NCBI RefSeq assembly: GCF_002159915.1
Contig: NZ_NFJP01000004.1
Span: 62,001-126,000 of the forward strand
DNA: 64,000 bases
Direction of reading: 5' to 3'
Source of the DNA: Gordonibacter sp. An230
GTDB lineage: Bacteria > Actinomycetota > Coriobacteriia > Coriobacteriales > Eggerthellaceae
Below the pieces are notes generated by a model. The model was not told the origin of the DNA, made no database searches, and was given only the letters and a program-made list of their open reading frames with translations. Positions 53,029-62,797 of the stretch are shown in pieces; the stretch's first letter is position 1, and each line of letters opens with the position of its first letter. Position numbers and translations under genes: made by a program.

Positions 53029-53819
53029 GCGCGCGCCATCCGATCGAGTTCATGGAGCACGAGCGCGGGAGCCACGATGCCGGCTGTCTCGGTGCGCAGG
53101 ATGGAGGGGCCCAGCGTGACGGCCGAGGCTGCAGGGTTGCAGGCGAGGAGCGCGTCGACCTCGCGCGGCGAAAGACCGCCCTCAGGCCCCACCACCACCG
53201 CCACGCGCGCGTCTCGCGGCGTCGCGGCGCGAAGGGCGAGACCCTTTCCTATCGCATCCTCCAGGCGAGCCGACGCCTCGGCCTCCTCCCAGCATACGAG
53301 CACGACAGTCGCCTGCTCCAGCAGTCTGCACGCCTCGGAGAGCTCCACAGGCTCGCTCACCTCGGGAACCGCGCGCTGACCCGACTGCATGGCCGCGCTC
53401 TTGGCGATGGCGCGCCAGCGCTCGGCCTTCGCTGCAGCCTTCTTGCGGTCGAGCCTCACGACGGAACGCTCGCACGCAAGCGGGACGAACCCCGCCACCC
53501 CCAACTCGGTGGCATGGCGGATCACCGTCTCCATCTTGTCCCCCTTGGCGAGCCCCTGCACCAGCACCACGGTCGAACGGCCCTCGCCGCGCCCGTCGAG
53601 TCGCTGGGCGATGCGCACGAGCGGCAGCGTGTCGGAGAAGTCCACGATCTCGCACTCGAAGTAATCCTGCGAAGCGTCCACCACGGCGACGTGCTCGCCC
53701 GGCACCAGGCGCAGGACGCGCGCGTGCTTCGCATCGTCGGCGGCCAAACGCAGCGGGAAAGCCGCGTTCGACTCGCCGGCGAGCACCTGGTCGTTCAAGA
53801 AGAAATGGGGAAGCGACAT
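53025..53819 (-). CDS. rsmE: 16S rRNA m3U1498 methyltransferase
   Basis: A 264-residue SPOUT-class methyltransferase. The N-terminal PUA-like domain is followed by the knotted domain with VVVGPEGGLSPREVDAL and LGPSILRTETAG, which bind S-adenosylmethionine. It lies between dnaJ and mtaB, the order found across Gram-positives. The gene end overlaps mtaB by four bases. A 200-base gap to dnaJ holds no gene. Confidence 0.96.
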   Translation of the reverse strand: MSLPHFFLNDQVLAGESNAAFPLRLAADDAKHARVLRLVPGEHVAVVDASQDYFECEIVDFSDTLPLVRIAQRLDGRGEGRSTVVLVQGLAKGDKMETVIRHATELGVAGFVPLACERSVVRLDRKKAAAKAERWRAIAKSAAMQSGQRAVPEVSEPVELSEACRLLEQATVVLVCWEEAEASARLEDAIGKGLALRAATPRDARVAVVVGPEGGLSPREVDALLACNPAASAVTLGPSILRTETAGIVAPALVLHELDRMARA

Positions 53820-54019
53820 GTCTCTCCGAATCTCGCGTAGGTCAAAGCCCGTCGATCAGCGCAAAGGCTCCGCAACTTGACACTCCCAAGCCACGTGCGA
53901 GCGCGATGCGCAAACGCCCGAACCGCCAAGCGCGCCCGCGCACGGGAAGGGGCCGAATCGACGCCGCGGAGCGCTTGCGCGACTTCCGACATCGGCCCCG
54001 TCCCCAGCGACCGTCGGGC

Positions 54020-55153
54020 TCAATTGAAGGCGTCGCGCAGCTTCTGCAAGGGCGTGCGAGCGTCGGCCACGTCCTCGCCCATCTCCTGCGCCAGGCGCTC
54101 GAGCAGCTCGCGCTGCTTCTTCGTCACCTTCTTGGGCACCACCACGTTCACATGCACGAGCATGTCTCCGCGCGAATCGCTGCGGAACTTCGGCATGCCG
54201 AAGTTCCGCACGCGCACCACCTGCTCGTTCTGGCAGCCTTCGGGAATGCGCACCTGCACTTTCTCGCCCTCGAAGATGCCGTCGATCTCAATCTCGGCGC
54301 CAAGAGCGGCCTGCACGATGGACACGTTCGCGCGCGCATGCAGGTTGTCGCCGTCCCGTTCGAAGAACTCATGCGGCTGGATGCGCACCGTGACGATGAG
54401 GTCGCCCGGACGCGCGCCGTGCATGCCGGCCTCGCCAAAGCCCGACAGCCGCAGCTGCTGGGCATCGCGAATGCCGACGGGGACCTCGACGGTAACGCGC
54501 TGCCGGTCGGGCACGCGACCCTGTCCTTCGCACTCCGGACACGGGTTCTCGATGGTGCGCCCGGTGCCGCCGCAGGATTTGCACGTGGCGGCCGTCTGCA
54601 TGTCGCCGAGGAAGGTGCGCTGGACGGTGACCACGCGTCCTTGGCCGTGGCAGTCAGGGCAGGTGACCTCTCTCCCATCGGGCCCCATACCTGAACCGTC
54701 GCAGTCGGGGCATGGAGCCAGGCGGTCGTAGACGATCTCCTTTTTCGCGCCAGCCGCCACCTCCTCAAGGGAAAGCCGCAGGCCCACGCCCATGTCCCGC
54801 CCTTCTTTGCGCTGGGGGGTTCGCCCTCCGGCCGCTCCGCCGAAAAACGAGCTGAAGATGTCGCCCATGCCGAAGCCGCCGCCGAACAAATCCTCGAAAT
54901 CGACGTAGCCGCCGCCGTAGGAGCCGCCGCCCGTCGCACCGGGAACGGTGCCGAAGCGGTCGTAGGCGCTGCGTTTCTGCGCGTCGGAGAGCACGTCGTA
55001 CGCCTCGTTGAGCTCCTTGAACTGCTCCTCGGCGTCGGGCGCCTTGTTCACGTCGGGATGCAGTTCGCGGGCACGCCGACGAAACGCTTTCTTGATCTCG
55101 TCCTCGGTTGCCTCGCGGGAGACTCCCAGGACTTCGTACAGGTCCCTGGCCAT
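54020..55153 (-). CDS. dnaJ: Chaperone protein DnaJ
   Basis: A 377-residue co-chaperone that stimulates DnaK. The J domain (residues 1-70) has HPD in LHPDVNK, a Gly/Phe region follows, then four zinc repeats ([32 protein letters not shown]) and two C-terminal substrate domains. ATG 55153 has the site GAAAGG. It lies 69 bases after hrcA and is presumably controlled by HrcA through the CIRCE element upstream. Confidence 0.97.
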   Translation of the reverse strand: MARDLYEVLGVSREATEDEIKKAFRRRARELHPDVNKAPDAEEQFKELNEAYDVLSDAQKRSAYDRFGTVPGATGGGSYGGGYVDFEDLFGGGFGMGDIFSSFFGGAAGGRTPQRKEGRDMGVGLRLSLEEVAAGAKKEIVYDRLAPCPDCDGSGMGPDGREVTCPDCHGQGRVVTVQRTFLGDMQTAATCKSCGGTGRTIENPCPECEGQGRVPDRQRVTVEVPVGIRDAQQLRLSGFGEAGMHGARPGDLIVTVRIQPHEFFERDGDNLHARANVSIVQAALGAEIEIDGIFEGEKVQVRIPEGCQNEQVVRVRNFGMPKFRSDSRGDMLVHVNVVVPKKVTKKQRELLERLAQEMGEDVADARTPLQKLRDAFN

Positions 55154-55222
55154 CTGAGATCGTTGCCTTTCTTCGGAAGACGCGCGGCCCTCGCCGCCGC
55201 GCCTTCCTCGATCATCGGTTCC

Positions 55223-56236
55223 TTACACGTCTTCGAGCGCCGCGCTCGCAATGCGCACCGCCCGGATGACTCTCGAATAATCCATGCGCGTGGGGCCCAC
55301 CACCGCCACGACTCCCGCAGAGGCGCCGCGACCGTAGCGGCTCGCCACCACCGACACGCCCGAAAGCGCCTCGTCGCCGTTCTCGCTGCCGATGCGCACG
55401 CTCGGCGCGCCCGCCCCCTGCCGCGCCGCGTCGTCGAGGATATGCAGCAGCACGGTGTCGTCCTCGAGCACCCGCATGACGGGCAAAAGCGCTTGGGATT
55501 GGCTGAACTCGGGCTTCGTCAGAAGCGAGCTGACCCCGAGCCGATGCGCCCGGGACGGTGCGCTCTCCTGCAAGCACGACAGCACCTCGTCGAGCGCCAT
55601 GCGCACGAGAGGGTCGCGGAACGCTTCGACCATGCCCTCGCCCAAGCCGTCCTCGACCTCTTGCAGCGACTTGCCGCCCATCGCATCGCCAAGGAAGCGC
55701 TGCACGCGCGCGAGTTCGTCGGGGGACACCTCGTCGGCGAACTCCATCTGCCGGTTGAACACCTGGCCGTCTTCGGTGACGAGCACGACGAGGGCCTTGT
55801 GCGGCGTGAGCGACACGAGAGAGAGCTGCTTGATGCGCAGATTGAGCACCGAAGGCGCCAGCACGATGGACAGGCAGTCGGTGAGCCTGGTGAGGGCCGA
55901 AGAAGTCTGCTCGAGAAGCGCGTCGAGCTCGCTTGCGCTGCGGCGCAGCTCGTCCACCACGGGACGGTACCGCTCGTCGTCTTCCGCAAGGTCGCAAGAA
56001 AGCAGGTTGTCCACGAACGCCCGGTAGCCGAAATCGGTCGGAACGCGGCCAGCCGAGGTGTGAGGCTGCGTGATGTAGCCGCCATCCTCGAGCACGGACA
56101 GCTCGTTGCGCACGGTGGCAGGGCTCACGCCCAGGTGGTACCGCTCGGTCAGCGTGCGCGACCCCACCGGCAGGGCGCGCGCGACGTACTCTTCGATGAG
56201 GGCGGCGAGTACCCGCTGTCTTCGATCCGAAAGCAT
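55223..56236 (-). CDS. hrcA: Heat-inducible transcription repressor HrcA
   Basis: A 337-residue repressor of heat-shock genes that binds CIRCE. The N-terminal winged HTH (residues ~1-75, SPATVRNELSVLEDGGYITQPHTSAGR) is followed by the GAF-like and inserted dimerisation domains. ATG 56236 follows GGAAGGTGGAG. A CIRCE element lies 64 bases upstream, so hrcA-dnaJ is autoregulated. Confidence 0.97.
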   Translation of the reverse strand: MLSDRRQRVLAALIEEYVARALPVGSRTLTERYHLGVSPATVRNELSVLEDGGYITQPHTSAGRVPTDFGYRAFVDNLLSCDLAEDDERYRPVVDELRRSASELDALLEQTSSALTRLTDCLSIVLAPSVLNLRIKQLSLVSLTPHKALVVLVTEDGQVFNRQMEFADEVSPDELARVQRFLGDAMGGKSLQEVEDGLGEGMVEAFRDPLVRMALDEVLSCLQESAPSRAHRLGVSSLLTKPEFSQSQALLPVMRVLEDDTVLLHILDDAARQGAGAPSVRIGSENGDEALSGVSVVASRYGRGASAGVVAVVGPTRMDYSRVIRAVRIASAALEDV

Positions 56237-56299
56237 GCTTCTCCACCTTCCTCTCTCGTAGCCCGCTTCCCCGAACCCAAACCACGGTAGCGAACCATA

Positions 56300-56326
56300 T
56301 TAGCAGCCGAATTCCGAGAGTGCTAA
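56300..56326 (-). promoter_or_regulatory. CIRCE element upstream of hrcA
   Basis: TTAGCAGCC-N9-GAGTGCTAA matches the consensus TTAGCACTC-N9-GAGTGCTAA with two changes in one arm. On the minus strand TAATAT next to the element may be the -10, with TTAGCA 18 bases away as -35, so HrcA would block the promoter. Confidence 0.88.
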
Positions 56327-56525
56327 CGACAAAGGGGAAATATGGAGAAACTTGACGGTTACTGCACATAGGCCGCCCGGTCCGAGCGACACGCGCGGCA
56401 TCCTGCGCGCCTTGAGCGTGGCGGGCGAGGCGGAATCCCTCGTCCGCCGCCGAACGCACGGGGCGGAGGTGCTGCGGAGAGGGGCGCGCCGCGCGGGAAT
56501 GCCCTTTTACGCGAGGGCGACAGGA

Positions 56526-57638
56526 TCAGGGTGCCAAGTCGAACAGCGCACCGTACAGCTCGTTGCCGCAGAGCCAACCGCGCTCGGTGGGCTTGAAGCG
56601 CCCATCCTCGCGCACGACGAGACCCTGCGCCTCGAGGCTTGCGAACGTGGCGAGCGCTTTCGGCAGCAGCGCAGATGCGCGCTCCACCTGGGTTTCCGAC
56701 ACGCCGCACGTCATCCGCATGCCCAACATGAGGTCCTCGGCCGCAGTCTGGCGCGCATCCAAGTCGTCGGTGACCCGCCCGTCTTGCACGCGCATGCGCC
56801 GTTCGGCGTTCTGCGTCATCGTGGCGGCGGAGCGCCCAAGGCCCAGGTACGGGCGGCCCGTCCAATACGCGATGTTGTGACGGCACTCCCGCCCAGGCAG
56901 GGCGTAGCTCGCCACCTCGTAGCGCGCGAAATCGGCCTCGGCCAGCACGCGCGAGGCGATTTCCATGTGCGCGGCCTCGGCGTCGTCGTCCGGCTCGGGC
57001 ATCTGTCCGCGCATGACCGCGCGGTGAAACGGCGTGTGGGGCTCTATCGTGAGCGGGTACACGCTCACGTGCGTCGCGCCCAGCTCAACAGCCTCGCGCA
57101 CGCTGGCTTCGAAACTCTTTCCACTTTGGCCCGGAATTCCGCACATGAGATCCACGCTCACGTTGTCGAAGCGCTCCCGCGCGGCCTCGACAGCCCGGCG
57201 CGCGTCGTCAGCCGAATGCGCGCGGCCGAGCACGGACAGCACGTCGTCGTCGAAGCTCTGCACGCCGATGGACAAACGGTTCACGCCCAACGCCCAGACA
57301 TCGCGCACCATGTTCCCGGTCAGGCTCTCGGGGTTCGCCTCCATCGTGCACTCCACCTCGGGCGTGAGGTGCATCGACAGCGACAGGGTGTACAGCAGCA
57401 TGGACAGCCGCGACGACCCTACGTGCGAGGGCGTGCCTCCGCCAAGGTACACCGTTTCAACTGCCGCCAGCTCGCCCTCGCGAGCCTTGCGGCGGATCTG
57501 CAAAGCCAGGTCCTCCACGTAAGCGTCGATGCGCGCATCGTCGGCGGGCACGGCCTCGGTGGCGAAGTCGCAGTAGCCGCAGCGCCTCACGCAGAACGGC
57601 AGATGCAGGTAGAGCGCCTTGTAGGGATCGTGCGGCAT
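56526..57638 (-). CDS. hemW: Radical-SAM haem chaperone HemW
   Basis: A 370-residue protein, formerly called oxygen-independent coproporphyrinogen oxidase-like. The cluster motif CVRRCGYCDF (CX3CX2C) lies near residue 20, with GGGTPS and a HemW-type C-terminal domain. It probably delivers haem rather than making it, fitting an organism that uses haem proteins. ATG 57638 has the site GAGGAG. Position between lepA and hrcA is the common Gram-positive order. Confidence 0.95.
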   Translation of the reverse strand: MPHDPYKALYLHLPFCVRRCGYCDFATEAVPADDARIDAYVEDLALQIRRKAREGELAAVETVYLGGGTPSHVGSSRLSMLLYTLSLSMHLTPEVECTMEANPESLTGNMVRDVWALGVNRLSIGVQSFDDDVLSVLGRAHSADDARRAVEAARERFDNVSVDLMCGIPGQSGKSFEASVREAVELGATHVSVYPLTIEPHTPFHRAVMRGQMPEPDDDAEAAHMEIASRVLAEADFARYEVASYALPGRECRHNIAYWTGRPYLGLGRSAATMTQNAERRMRVQDGRVTDDLDARQTAAEDLMLGMRMTCGVSETQVERASALLPKALATFASLEAQGLVVREDGRFKPTERGWLCGNELYGALFDLAP

Positions 57639-57726
57639 GATAACTCCTCTCAACGTGCATGCGGCAAGGGGACGGGCCCGTCACGCCCTCATGAGGCGGG
57701 AGGAACCGGATTTCGTCGCGCTTTCG

Positions 57727-58710
57727 TCACGCCCTGTCGGCTTCGCGGGCGCGGACGCACTCCAGCAGCTCGTCGAACACGCGGTCGAAGTCCTCCACGG
57801 ACACGCAGGCGTTGATCTTCGCGCGCGCCGCGGCGGCGCCCGGCAGGCCCGCCAGGTACCACATGGCGTGCTTGCGCATGCGCACGATGTTCTTCCCCTC
57901 GCGCCGCGCGAGCAGGCGCGCGTGGCGGCGCGCCATGGCGATGCGCTCGCGGGCATCGGGGGCCGGCGGCTCGGGCACGCCCGCAAGTGCGGCCTTGGCC
58001 TGGGCGAACACCCAGGGGTTGCCCTCCGCGCCACGGGCGATCATCACGGCGTCGCAACCGGTGCGCGCCGTGAGCGCCACGGCGTCGGCGCCCCCTCTCA
58101 CATCGCCGTTGCCGATGACGGGCACGTCCACGGCCTCCTTCACGCGCGCGATGACGCCCCAGTCGGCGCTGCCGCGGTAGAGCTGCTCGGCGAAGCGGCC
58201 GTGCACCGCAACGGCGCACGCGCCCGCATCCTCCATGCGCCGCGCGAAGTCCGGCGCCGTCTCCGCGCCCATCGCCCAGCCGCGGCGGAACTTCACGGTC
58301 ACGGGATGCGCGACCGCCGCGCGGATCGCCCGCACGATGGAGGCCGCGAGCTCCGGCTCCCTCATGAGCGCCGAGCCGTCGCCCTTCGACACGATCTTGC
58401 GCGCGGGGCATCCCATGTTGACGTCCAGGTACGCCAGCGACTCCCCCATCTCCTGCTCGATCCAGGCGGCTTGCGCGGCCATGGTGTCGGGCTCGTGGCC
58501 GAACAGCTGGACGGCAACCTGGTCCTCGCCGGGCGCGAGGGCAAGCAGATGGCGCGTCTTCTCGTTGGCGTAGGAGAGCCCCTTCGCCGAGACCATCTCG
58601 GTGAAGGCGAGGTCGGCCCCCTGCTCGCGGCAGAGCGCCCGGAACGCCTCGTCGCTCACGCCCGCCATAGGCGCGAGGAGGAGGCGGTGCTTTTGGAAGA
58701 ACTCGTGCAT
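57727..58710 (-). CDS. dusB: tRNA-dihydrouridine synthase
   Basis: A 327-residue flavin TIM-barrel enzyme that reduces uridines in tRNA. The N-terminal LAPMAGVSDEAFR and the active-site cysteine in NMGCPARKIVSKGDGSAL are typical of the DusB/NifR3 group, as is IGNGDV. ATG 58710 has AAGCAGG upstream. The upstream gap contains a long inverted repeat. Assignment to DusB rather than another Dus is likely but not certain. Confidence 0.92.
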   Translation of the reverse strand: MHEFFQKHRLLLAPMAGVSDEAFRALCREQGADLAFTEMVSAKGLSYANEKTRHLLALAPGEDQVAVQLFGHEPDTMAAQAAWIEQEMGESLAYLDVNMGCPARKIVSKGDGSALMREPELAASIVRAIRAAVAHPVTVKFRRGWAMGAETAPDFARRMEDAGACAVAVHGRFAEQLYRGSADWGVIARVKEAVDVPVIGNGDVRGGADAVALTARTGCDAVMIARGAEGNPWVFAQAKAALAGVPEPPAPDARERIAMARRHARLLARREGKNIVRMRKHAMWYLAGLPGAAAARAKINACVSVEDFDRVFDELLECVRAREADRA

Positions 58711-58748
58711 ATCCTGCTTCCTTTGCACGCGTTTTCGTCGCGACAGGT

Positions 58749-58873
58749 CAAAAAACGCGCGGTTTGGCAATTACGGTCGAGCGGTGAAAAACGCCGACCT
58801 GGGATTATAGCGGCAACCCGTGGCGAGCACGCTCCGAAACGCGCTTTCCGATTGCCAAACCGCGCGTTTTTTG
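58749..58873. repeat. Long inverted repeat with perfect 23-bp arms upstream of dusB
   Basis: The arms 58749-58771 and 58851-58873 are perfect inverted copies (core CAAAAAACGCGCGGTTTGGC) separated by 79 bases. Each arm ends in a run of six A or T, so in each outward direction the arm resembles a terminator tail. A close copy of the core lies at 62454-62472. No gene is inside. It may be a cruciform, a structured RNA or a small repeat family. Confidence 0.85.
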
Positions 58874-58994
58874 GCAGGAAGGGCGTTCGGGCGCGGCATG
58901 CTCCCGGCTTCGGCGCCCCCGTACGGAATCGCCGTGCGAGGCCTTCCGGCTTCGGCGGCGCGACCAGTCCCGACCTGGGATGGCGGCCAGCACG

Positions 58995-59513
58995 CTATGC
59001 CCAGACCACGCGACTCGTGCGCTCGTGCGCCTTTCCCTCGGCGGCAGCGTACCCCAGCGCGCAGATGCCGTGCACCTCGGCGGTGGCCGGCACGCCGAGC
59101 GCGTCGAGCTCCGCGCGCACGGAAGGCTCGTCGCAGATGCCCTGCAGCTGGTTGATCCACACGCTGCCCAGGCCCAGGCTGTGGGCGGCCAGCATCATGC
59201 TCTGCATCGCGCAACCGTCGTCTTCGCGGCCGAACGGGGCGCCCTTCTCGTGCGCCACGATCACGATGGCCGCAGGGCCGTACATGTCGTAGGCGTCGCG
59301 GCCCAGCGCCTCGCGGACAACCGCTGACAGCCGGGCGATACGGGCGCGGTCGTCCACCACCACGAACGTCCACTCCTGCCGGTTGTTCGCCGAGGGGGCC
59401 CACTGCCCGCACGCGACGACGGCCTCCAGGTCCTCGCGCGCGACCGGCTCGTCCCGGAACACGCGCACGGAGCGGCGGGACAGGATGTTCTCGATGACGG
59501 GGTTCTCTCTCAC
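58995..59513 (-). CDS. Nitroreductase-family protein
   Basis: A 172-residue FMN-dependent oxidoreductase. The N-terminal SRRSVRVFRDEPV (residues ~11-23) binds the FMN phosphate, with ANNRQEWTFVVV and GLGSVWINQLQ as further family features. Some members reduce nitro groups or quinones; the substrate is unknown. GTG 59513 is chosen because AGAAGGAGG lies just before it; an ATG at 59531 lies ahead of that site. It is monocistronic or follows the small membrane genes. Confidence 0.9.
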   Translation of the reverse strand: MRENPVIENILSRRSVRVFRDEPVAREDLEAVVACGQWAPSANNRQEWTFVVVDDRARIARLSAVVREALGRDAYDMYGPAAIVIVAHEKGAPFGREDDGCAMQSMMLAAHSLGLGSVWINQLQGICDEPSVRAELDALGVPATAEVHGICALGYAAAEGKAHERTSRVVWA

Positions 59514-59570
59514 GGGGCTCCTCCTTCTCATGCCGGTTCGAGGGCAGCCGGGCGCAGGCGCATCCCGGCG

Positions 59571-59771
59571 CTAGGCGGCCAGCAGGTCAATCATGCTGAC
59601 GCCTGCGAGCACCAACAGCACCACGATGCCCGCCACGGCCAGCAGGCAGCCGCAGCCGAGCACCATCTTCGTGCCGCCCGACATGGAGGACCGCACCTGC
59701 TCGCGCGCGGCCTTCTTCTCGTCGAACGGGTCGTCCAGCCAGTCGAACTCTTCCTTGCCTTTCCGTGCCAT
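59571..59771 (-). CDS. Small single-helix membrane protein
   Basis: A 66-residue protein with a charged N-terminus (FDWLDDPFDEKKAAREQV) and one C-terminal hydrophobic helix (residues ~36-62) that begins with GCGCLLAV. A weak GGAA precedes ATG 59771. Nine bases separate it from the next small membrane gene. No family is recognised. Confidence 0.68.
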   Translation of the reverse strand: MARKGKEEFDWLDDPFDEKKAAREQVRSSMSGGTKMVLGCGCLLAVAGIVVLLVLAGVSMIDLLAA

Positions 59772-59780
59772 ATATCGTTC

Positions 59781-60011
59781 CTAACCTTCGAACTGCGATA
59801 ATGCGAATATCATCAAAACCGCCACAAACATGAGGAACAGGACCAGGACAGCCAGGCCACGGCCCATGCTTTTCCGGTCGGCCTCCTTGAGCGAACCCGC
59901 TTCTTCGGGAAACACCGAGATGATCTCGACATTGCCCCTCCACAGCACCACGGCGAGGACTAAAAAGGCGACGACGGCTAGTGCGGCCATCGCAATAGCC
60001 GTCGCGCCCAT
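59781..60011 (-). CDS. Small two-helix membrane protein, DUF3784-like
   Basis: A 76-residue protein with helices at residues ~5-24 and ~50-72 and an acidic loop between. LWRG after the first helix and GRGLAVLVL before the second match the larger protein at 7136-7612. Its ATG lies just after the lepA stop, so it is probably translated from the lepA transcript. Function is unknown. Confidence 0.72.
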   Translation of the reverse strand: MGATAIAMAALAVVAFLVLAVVLWRGNVEIISVFPEEAGSLKEADRKSMGRGLAVLVLFLMFVAVLMIFALSQFEG

Positions 60012-60012
60012 C

Positions 60013-61815
60013 CTAATCGTCCACCTTCAAGATGGCCATGAACGCCTCTTGGGGCACTTCCACGCTGCCAATGCTCTTCATGCGCTTCTTGCCGGCCTTC
60101 TGCTTCTCCAAAAGCTTGCGCTTGCGGCTGATGTCGCCGCCGTAGCACTTGGCCAGCACGTCCTTGCGCTTCGCCTTCACCGTCTCGCGGGCCAGCACGC
60201 GCCCGCCGATGGCGGCCTGGATGGGCACCTCGAACATCTGGCGCGGGATGATGCCGCGCAGCTTCTCGGTGAGCACGCGGCCGCGGTCGTAGGCCTTGTC
60301 CTTGTGGATGATGAACGACAGCGCGTCCACCGGCTTGCCGGACAGCAGGATATCGAGCTTCACGAGCTTGCTGGGCTTGTACCCGTCGAACTCGTAATCG
60401 AGGCTCGCGTAGCCCTTCGTGTTGGACTTGAGCTTGTCGAAGTAGTCCATGATGAGCTCGGAGAGCGGTATCTCCCACAGCATCTCGACCGTGGTGGGAG
60501 AGAGGTAGTTCATGGTGACGAACGTGCCGCGCCGCGCGGTGGTGAGCTCCATGACGGCACCCACGAAGTCGGGCGGGATGAGGATCTTCGCCTTCAAGTA
60601 AGGCTCCTCGATGCGCTCGATCTCGCCGGGATCGGGCATCTCCTGAGGGCTGTGCAGGCTGACCATCTCCCCCCCTTGGCGGTACACGTGGTACTCCACG
60701 GAGGGCGCGGTGGCCAGCAGGTCGAGGCCGAACTCACGCTCGAGGCGCTCCTTGATGACCTCCATGTGGAGCAGCCCCAGAAAGCCCACGCGGAAGCCGA
60801 AGCCGAGCGCGTGCGACTTCTCCGGCTCCCAGGCAAGCGCCGGATCGTTGAGCGAGAGCTTCTCGAGCGCCTCCTTCAAGGGCTCGTACTGGTCGCCGTC
60901 GATGGGGAACAGGCCCGTGTACACCATGGGCTTGGCGTCGCGGTAACCGGGCAGGGGCTCCTCCACGCCGCCGCGCACGGCGGTGACCGTGTCGCCCACC
61001 TTCACCTGGCGCACGTCCTTGAGACCCGTGACCAGGTAGCCCACCTCGCCCACCGCAAGCTCGGGCAGCGGGGTCTCGGCAGGGCGCCGCGCGCCCACCT
61101 CCTCCACGAGCACCTCGGCCCCGGTGGCCATCATGAGCACCTTGTCGCCCTTCTTGAGCGAGCCGTCCACCACGCGGATGAGCGCAACCACGCCGCGATA
61201 GGGGTCGAAGTACGAGTCGAAGATGAGCGCCCTCAACGGCCCGTCGGAGCTGCCGGTGGGCGCCGGTATGTTGTACACCACAGCCTCGAGCAGATCGTGC
61301 ACGCCCGCGCCGGTCTTGCCGGAGGCGAGCACCGCGTCGTCGGCGGGAATGGCGAGGCCCTCCTCTATCTCCTCGCGCACGCGGTCGGGCTCGGCGGCCG
61401 GCAGGTCGATCTTGTTGATGAGCGGGATGATCTCGAGGTTCGCGTTCATGGCCATCATGGCGTTGGCCACGGTCTGCGCCTCCACACCCTGCGTGGCGTC
61501 CACCACGAGCACGGCGCCCTCGCACGCGGCCAGCGAGCGGGACACCTCGTAGGTGAAGTCCACGTGGCCCGGCGTGTCGATGAGGTTGAACTGGTAGGTC
61601 TGGCCGTCGTCGGCCGTGTAGTCCACGCGCACGGCCTGGCTCTTGATGGTGATGCCGCGCTCGCGCTCGATGTCCATGCTGTCGAGCAGCTGCTCCTGCA
61701 TGTCGCGGCTCGCCACGGTGCCGGTGAGCTCGAGGATGCGGTCCGAGAGCGTCGACTTGCCGTGGTCGATGTGCGCGATGATGGAGAAGTTGCGGATGTG
61801 GTTCGGGTCGGTCAT
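60013..61815 (-). CDS. lepA: Elongation factor 4 (LepA)
   Basis: A 600-residue ribosome-binding GTPase. G1 is AHIDHGKST (residues ~14-22), G3 DTPGHVDF and G4 NKID. Domains II, III and V and the LepA-specific C-terminal domain ([25 protein letters not shown]) are complete. ATG 61815 lies within the usual start context; the frame upstream is open but lacks a better site. It begins the lepA-hemW-hrcA-dnaJ gene string. Confidence 0.98.
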   Translation of the reverse strand: MTDPNHIRNFSIIAHIDHGKSTLSDRILELTGTVASRDMQEQLLDSMDIERERGITIKSQAVRVDYTADDGQTYQFNLIDTPGHVDFTYEVSRSLAACEGAVLVVDATQGVEAQTVANAMMAMNANLEIIPLINKIDLPAAEPDRVREEIEEGLAIPADDAVLASGKTGAGVHDLLEAVVYNIPAPTGSSDGPLRALIFDSYFDPYRGVVALIRVVDGSLKKGDKVLMMATGAEVLVEEVGARRPAETPLPELAVGEVGYLVTGLKDVRQVKVGDTVTAVRGGVEEPLPGYRDAKPMVYTGLFPIDGDQYEPLKEALEKLSLNDPALAWEPEKSHALGFGFRVGFLGLLHMEVIKERLEREFGLDLLATAPSVEYHVYRQGGEMVSLHSPQEMPDPGEIERIEEPYLKAKILIPPDFVGAVMELTTARRGTFVTMNYLSPTTVEMLWEIPLSELIMDYFDKLKSNTKGYASLDYEFDGYKPSKLVKLDILLSGKPVDALSFIIHKDKAYDRGRVLTEKLRGIIPRQMFEVPIQAAIGGRVLARETVKAKRKDVLAKCYGGDISRKRKLLEKQKAGKKRMKSIGSVEVPQEAFMAILKVDD

Positions 61816-61984
61816 GTCCTGTCTTTCGCTTCGTAGCCTTGGAAGAACGAGGACCATTCTACCTTATTCGGCCCCCCTGGCGACACCCGCCTCAGGCTGC
61901 GGGGACGGTAAGCGCCGAAAACCCACGGACGGGCATCCCGGGCAAACCGGGACCACGGGGTGCGAATAGGGCGGGTGGGAATCG

Positions 61985-62428
61985 TCACAGCTCGACCGTC
62001 GCCGCATCGGATCGAGAGGAATCCACGTGCACGAGCACCGATCTGGAGCTGGCCCCCTCGTCGACGCAGAGGGCCCACAGACCGTCCTTGAGCGTAAGCT
62101 CGGCACGACCGTCCTCCGCAGACGCTCGCTCGCGCTCCTCGGGAACGTAGCGCGACCCGTCTTCGGACAGGAACAGCGGAACGCACACGGACACGCTCTC
62201 CGACCGCGTCTCCACGATCACCTGCGATGCGCTTTCGAGAACGCCGTCGGGAACCCCGGCAAGCTCGAAGACGGCCTTCTCGTCGGCATGGCAGGACGAG
62301 CAGGCCGCGCCCGCACCGATCACCTGGTGCTGCCCGCCGCCCGAGCATCCAGCGGGCAGAGCCGCGGCCGCGAAGGCCGCGAGGACGAGGGCGACTGCGC
62401 GCGCTCCTCGCTGGGAGAAGACGGGCAT
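61985..62428 (-). CDS. Lipoprotein with a CXXCH haem-binding motif
   Basis: A 147-residue exported protein. The signal peptide ends in the lipobox PAGC (lipidated Cys28). A single CSSCH at residues 43-47 is a c-type haem attachment motif. The rest is beta-rich and acidic and has one more cysteine pair candidate (SVCV, ALCV). It may be a small surface cytochrome or haem protein, in line with respiratory Coriobacteriia; the motif alone does not prove haem. ATG 62428 has the site AAAGGAG. It is divergent from rpsT. Confidence 0.75.
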   Translation of the reverse strand: MPVFSQRGARAVALVLAAFAAAALPAGCSGGGQHQVIGAGAACSSCHADEKAVFELAGVPDGVLESASQVIVETRSESVSVCVPLFLSEDGSRYVPEERERASAEDGRAELTLKDGLWALCVDEGASSRSVLVHVDSSRSDAATVEL

Positions 62429-62797
62429 GGGAGCTCCTTTCGAACGCGAAAAGAAAAAACGCGCGATTTCGCGATTCTTCGTGCAAACCATCGAAACCTT
62501 TGCTATTCTATCGCATTGTGCATACAGCGATACGTGCGCGCGATGCCCTCATCGCCGAATCCGCAGACGTGGCTGCTCTCGAGGATTCGTCTCGCTGGCG
62601 ACCTGACCGGTCAGGGAACGGAGAAATCCCGCCCGCTCCTCTCGTGCTCGCACCGCCTCGATAAGAGACGGGCCGATCCTGTGCGGATCGCGCGCGACGG
62701 TCGGCGCCGCCGGCCCCTCGGACCGCGCGCCCGCAACGCTTTTGCGCGTAAAGGACGTAGCAAAAAATCGAGCACGACCCATTGGAGGAAGAAACCC
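62429..62797. other. 369-base divergent region between the CXXCH lipoprotein and rpsT
   Basis: A TATTCT near 62507 may be the -10 for rpsT, giving it a long leader of ~280 bases that is GC-rich and could be structured. The A-run motif at 62454-62472 lies 26 bases upstream of the lipoprotein start. No gene is seen. Confidence 0.5.

Noticed and set aside
59830-61836. A 668-codon open frame antisense to lepA
   Set aside because: It mirrors a clear lepA, has His/Val/Leu/Arg-rich content typical of antisense frames in GC-rich DNA, and has no domain or ribosome-binding site.
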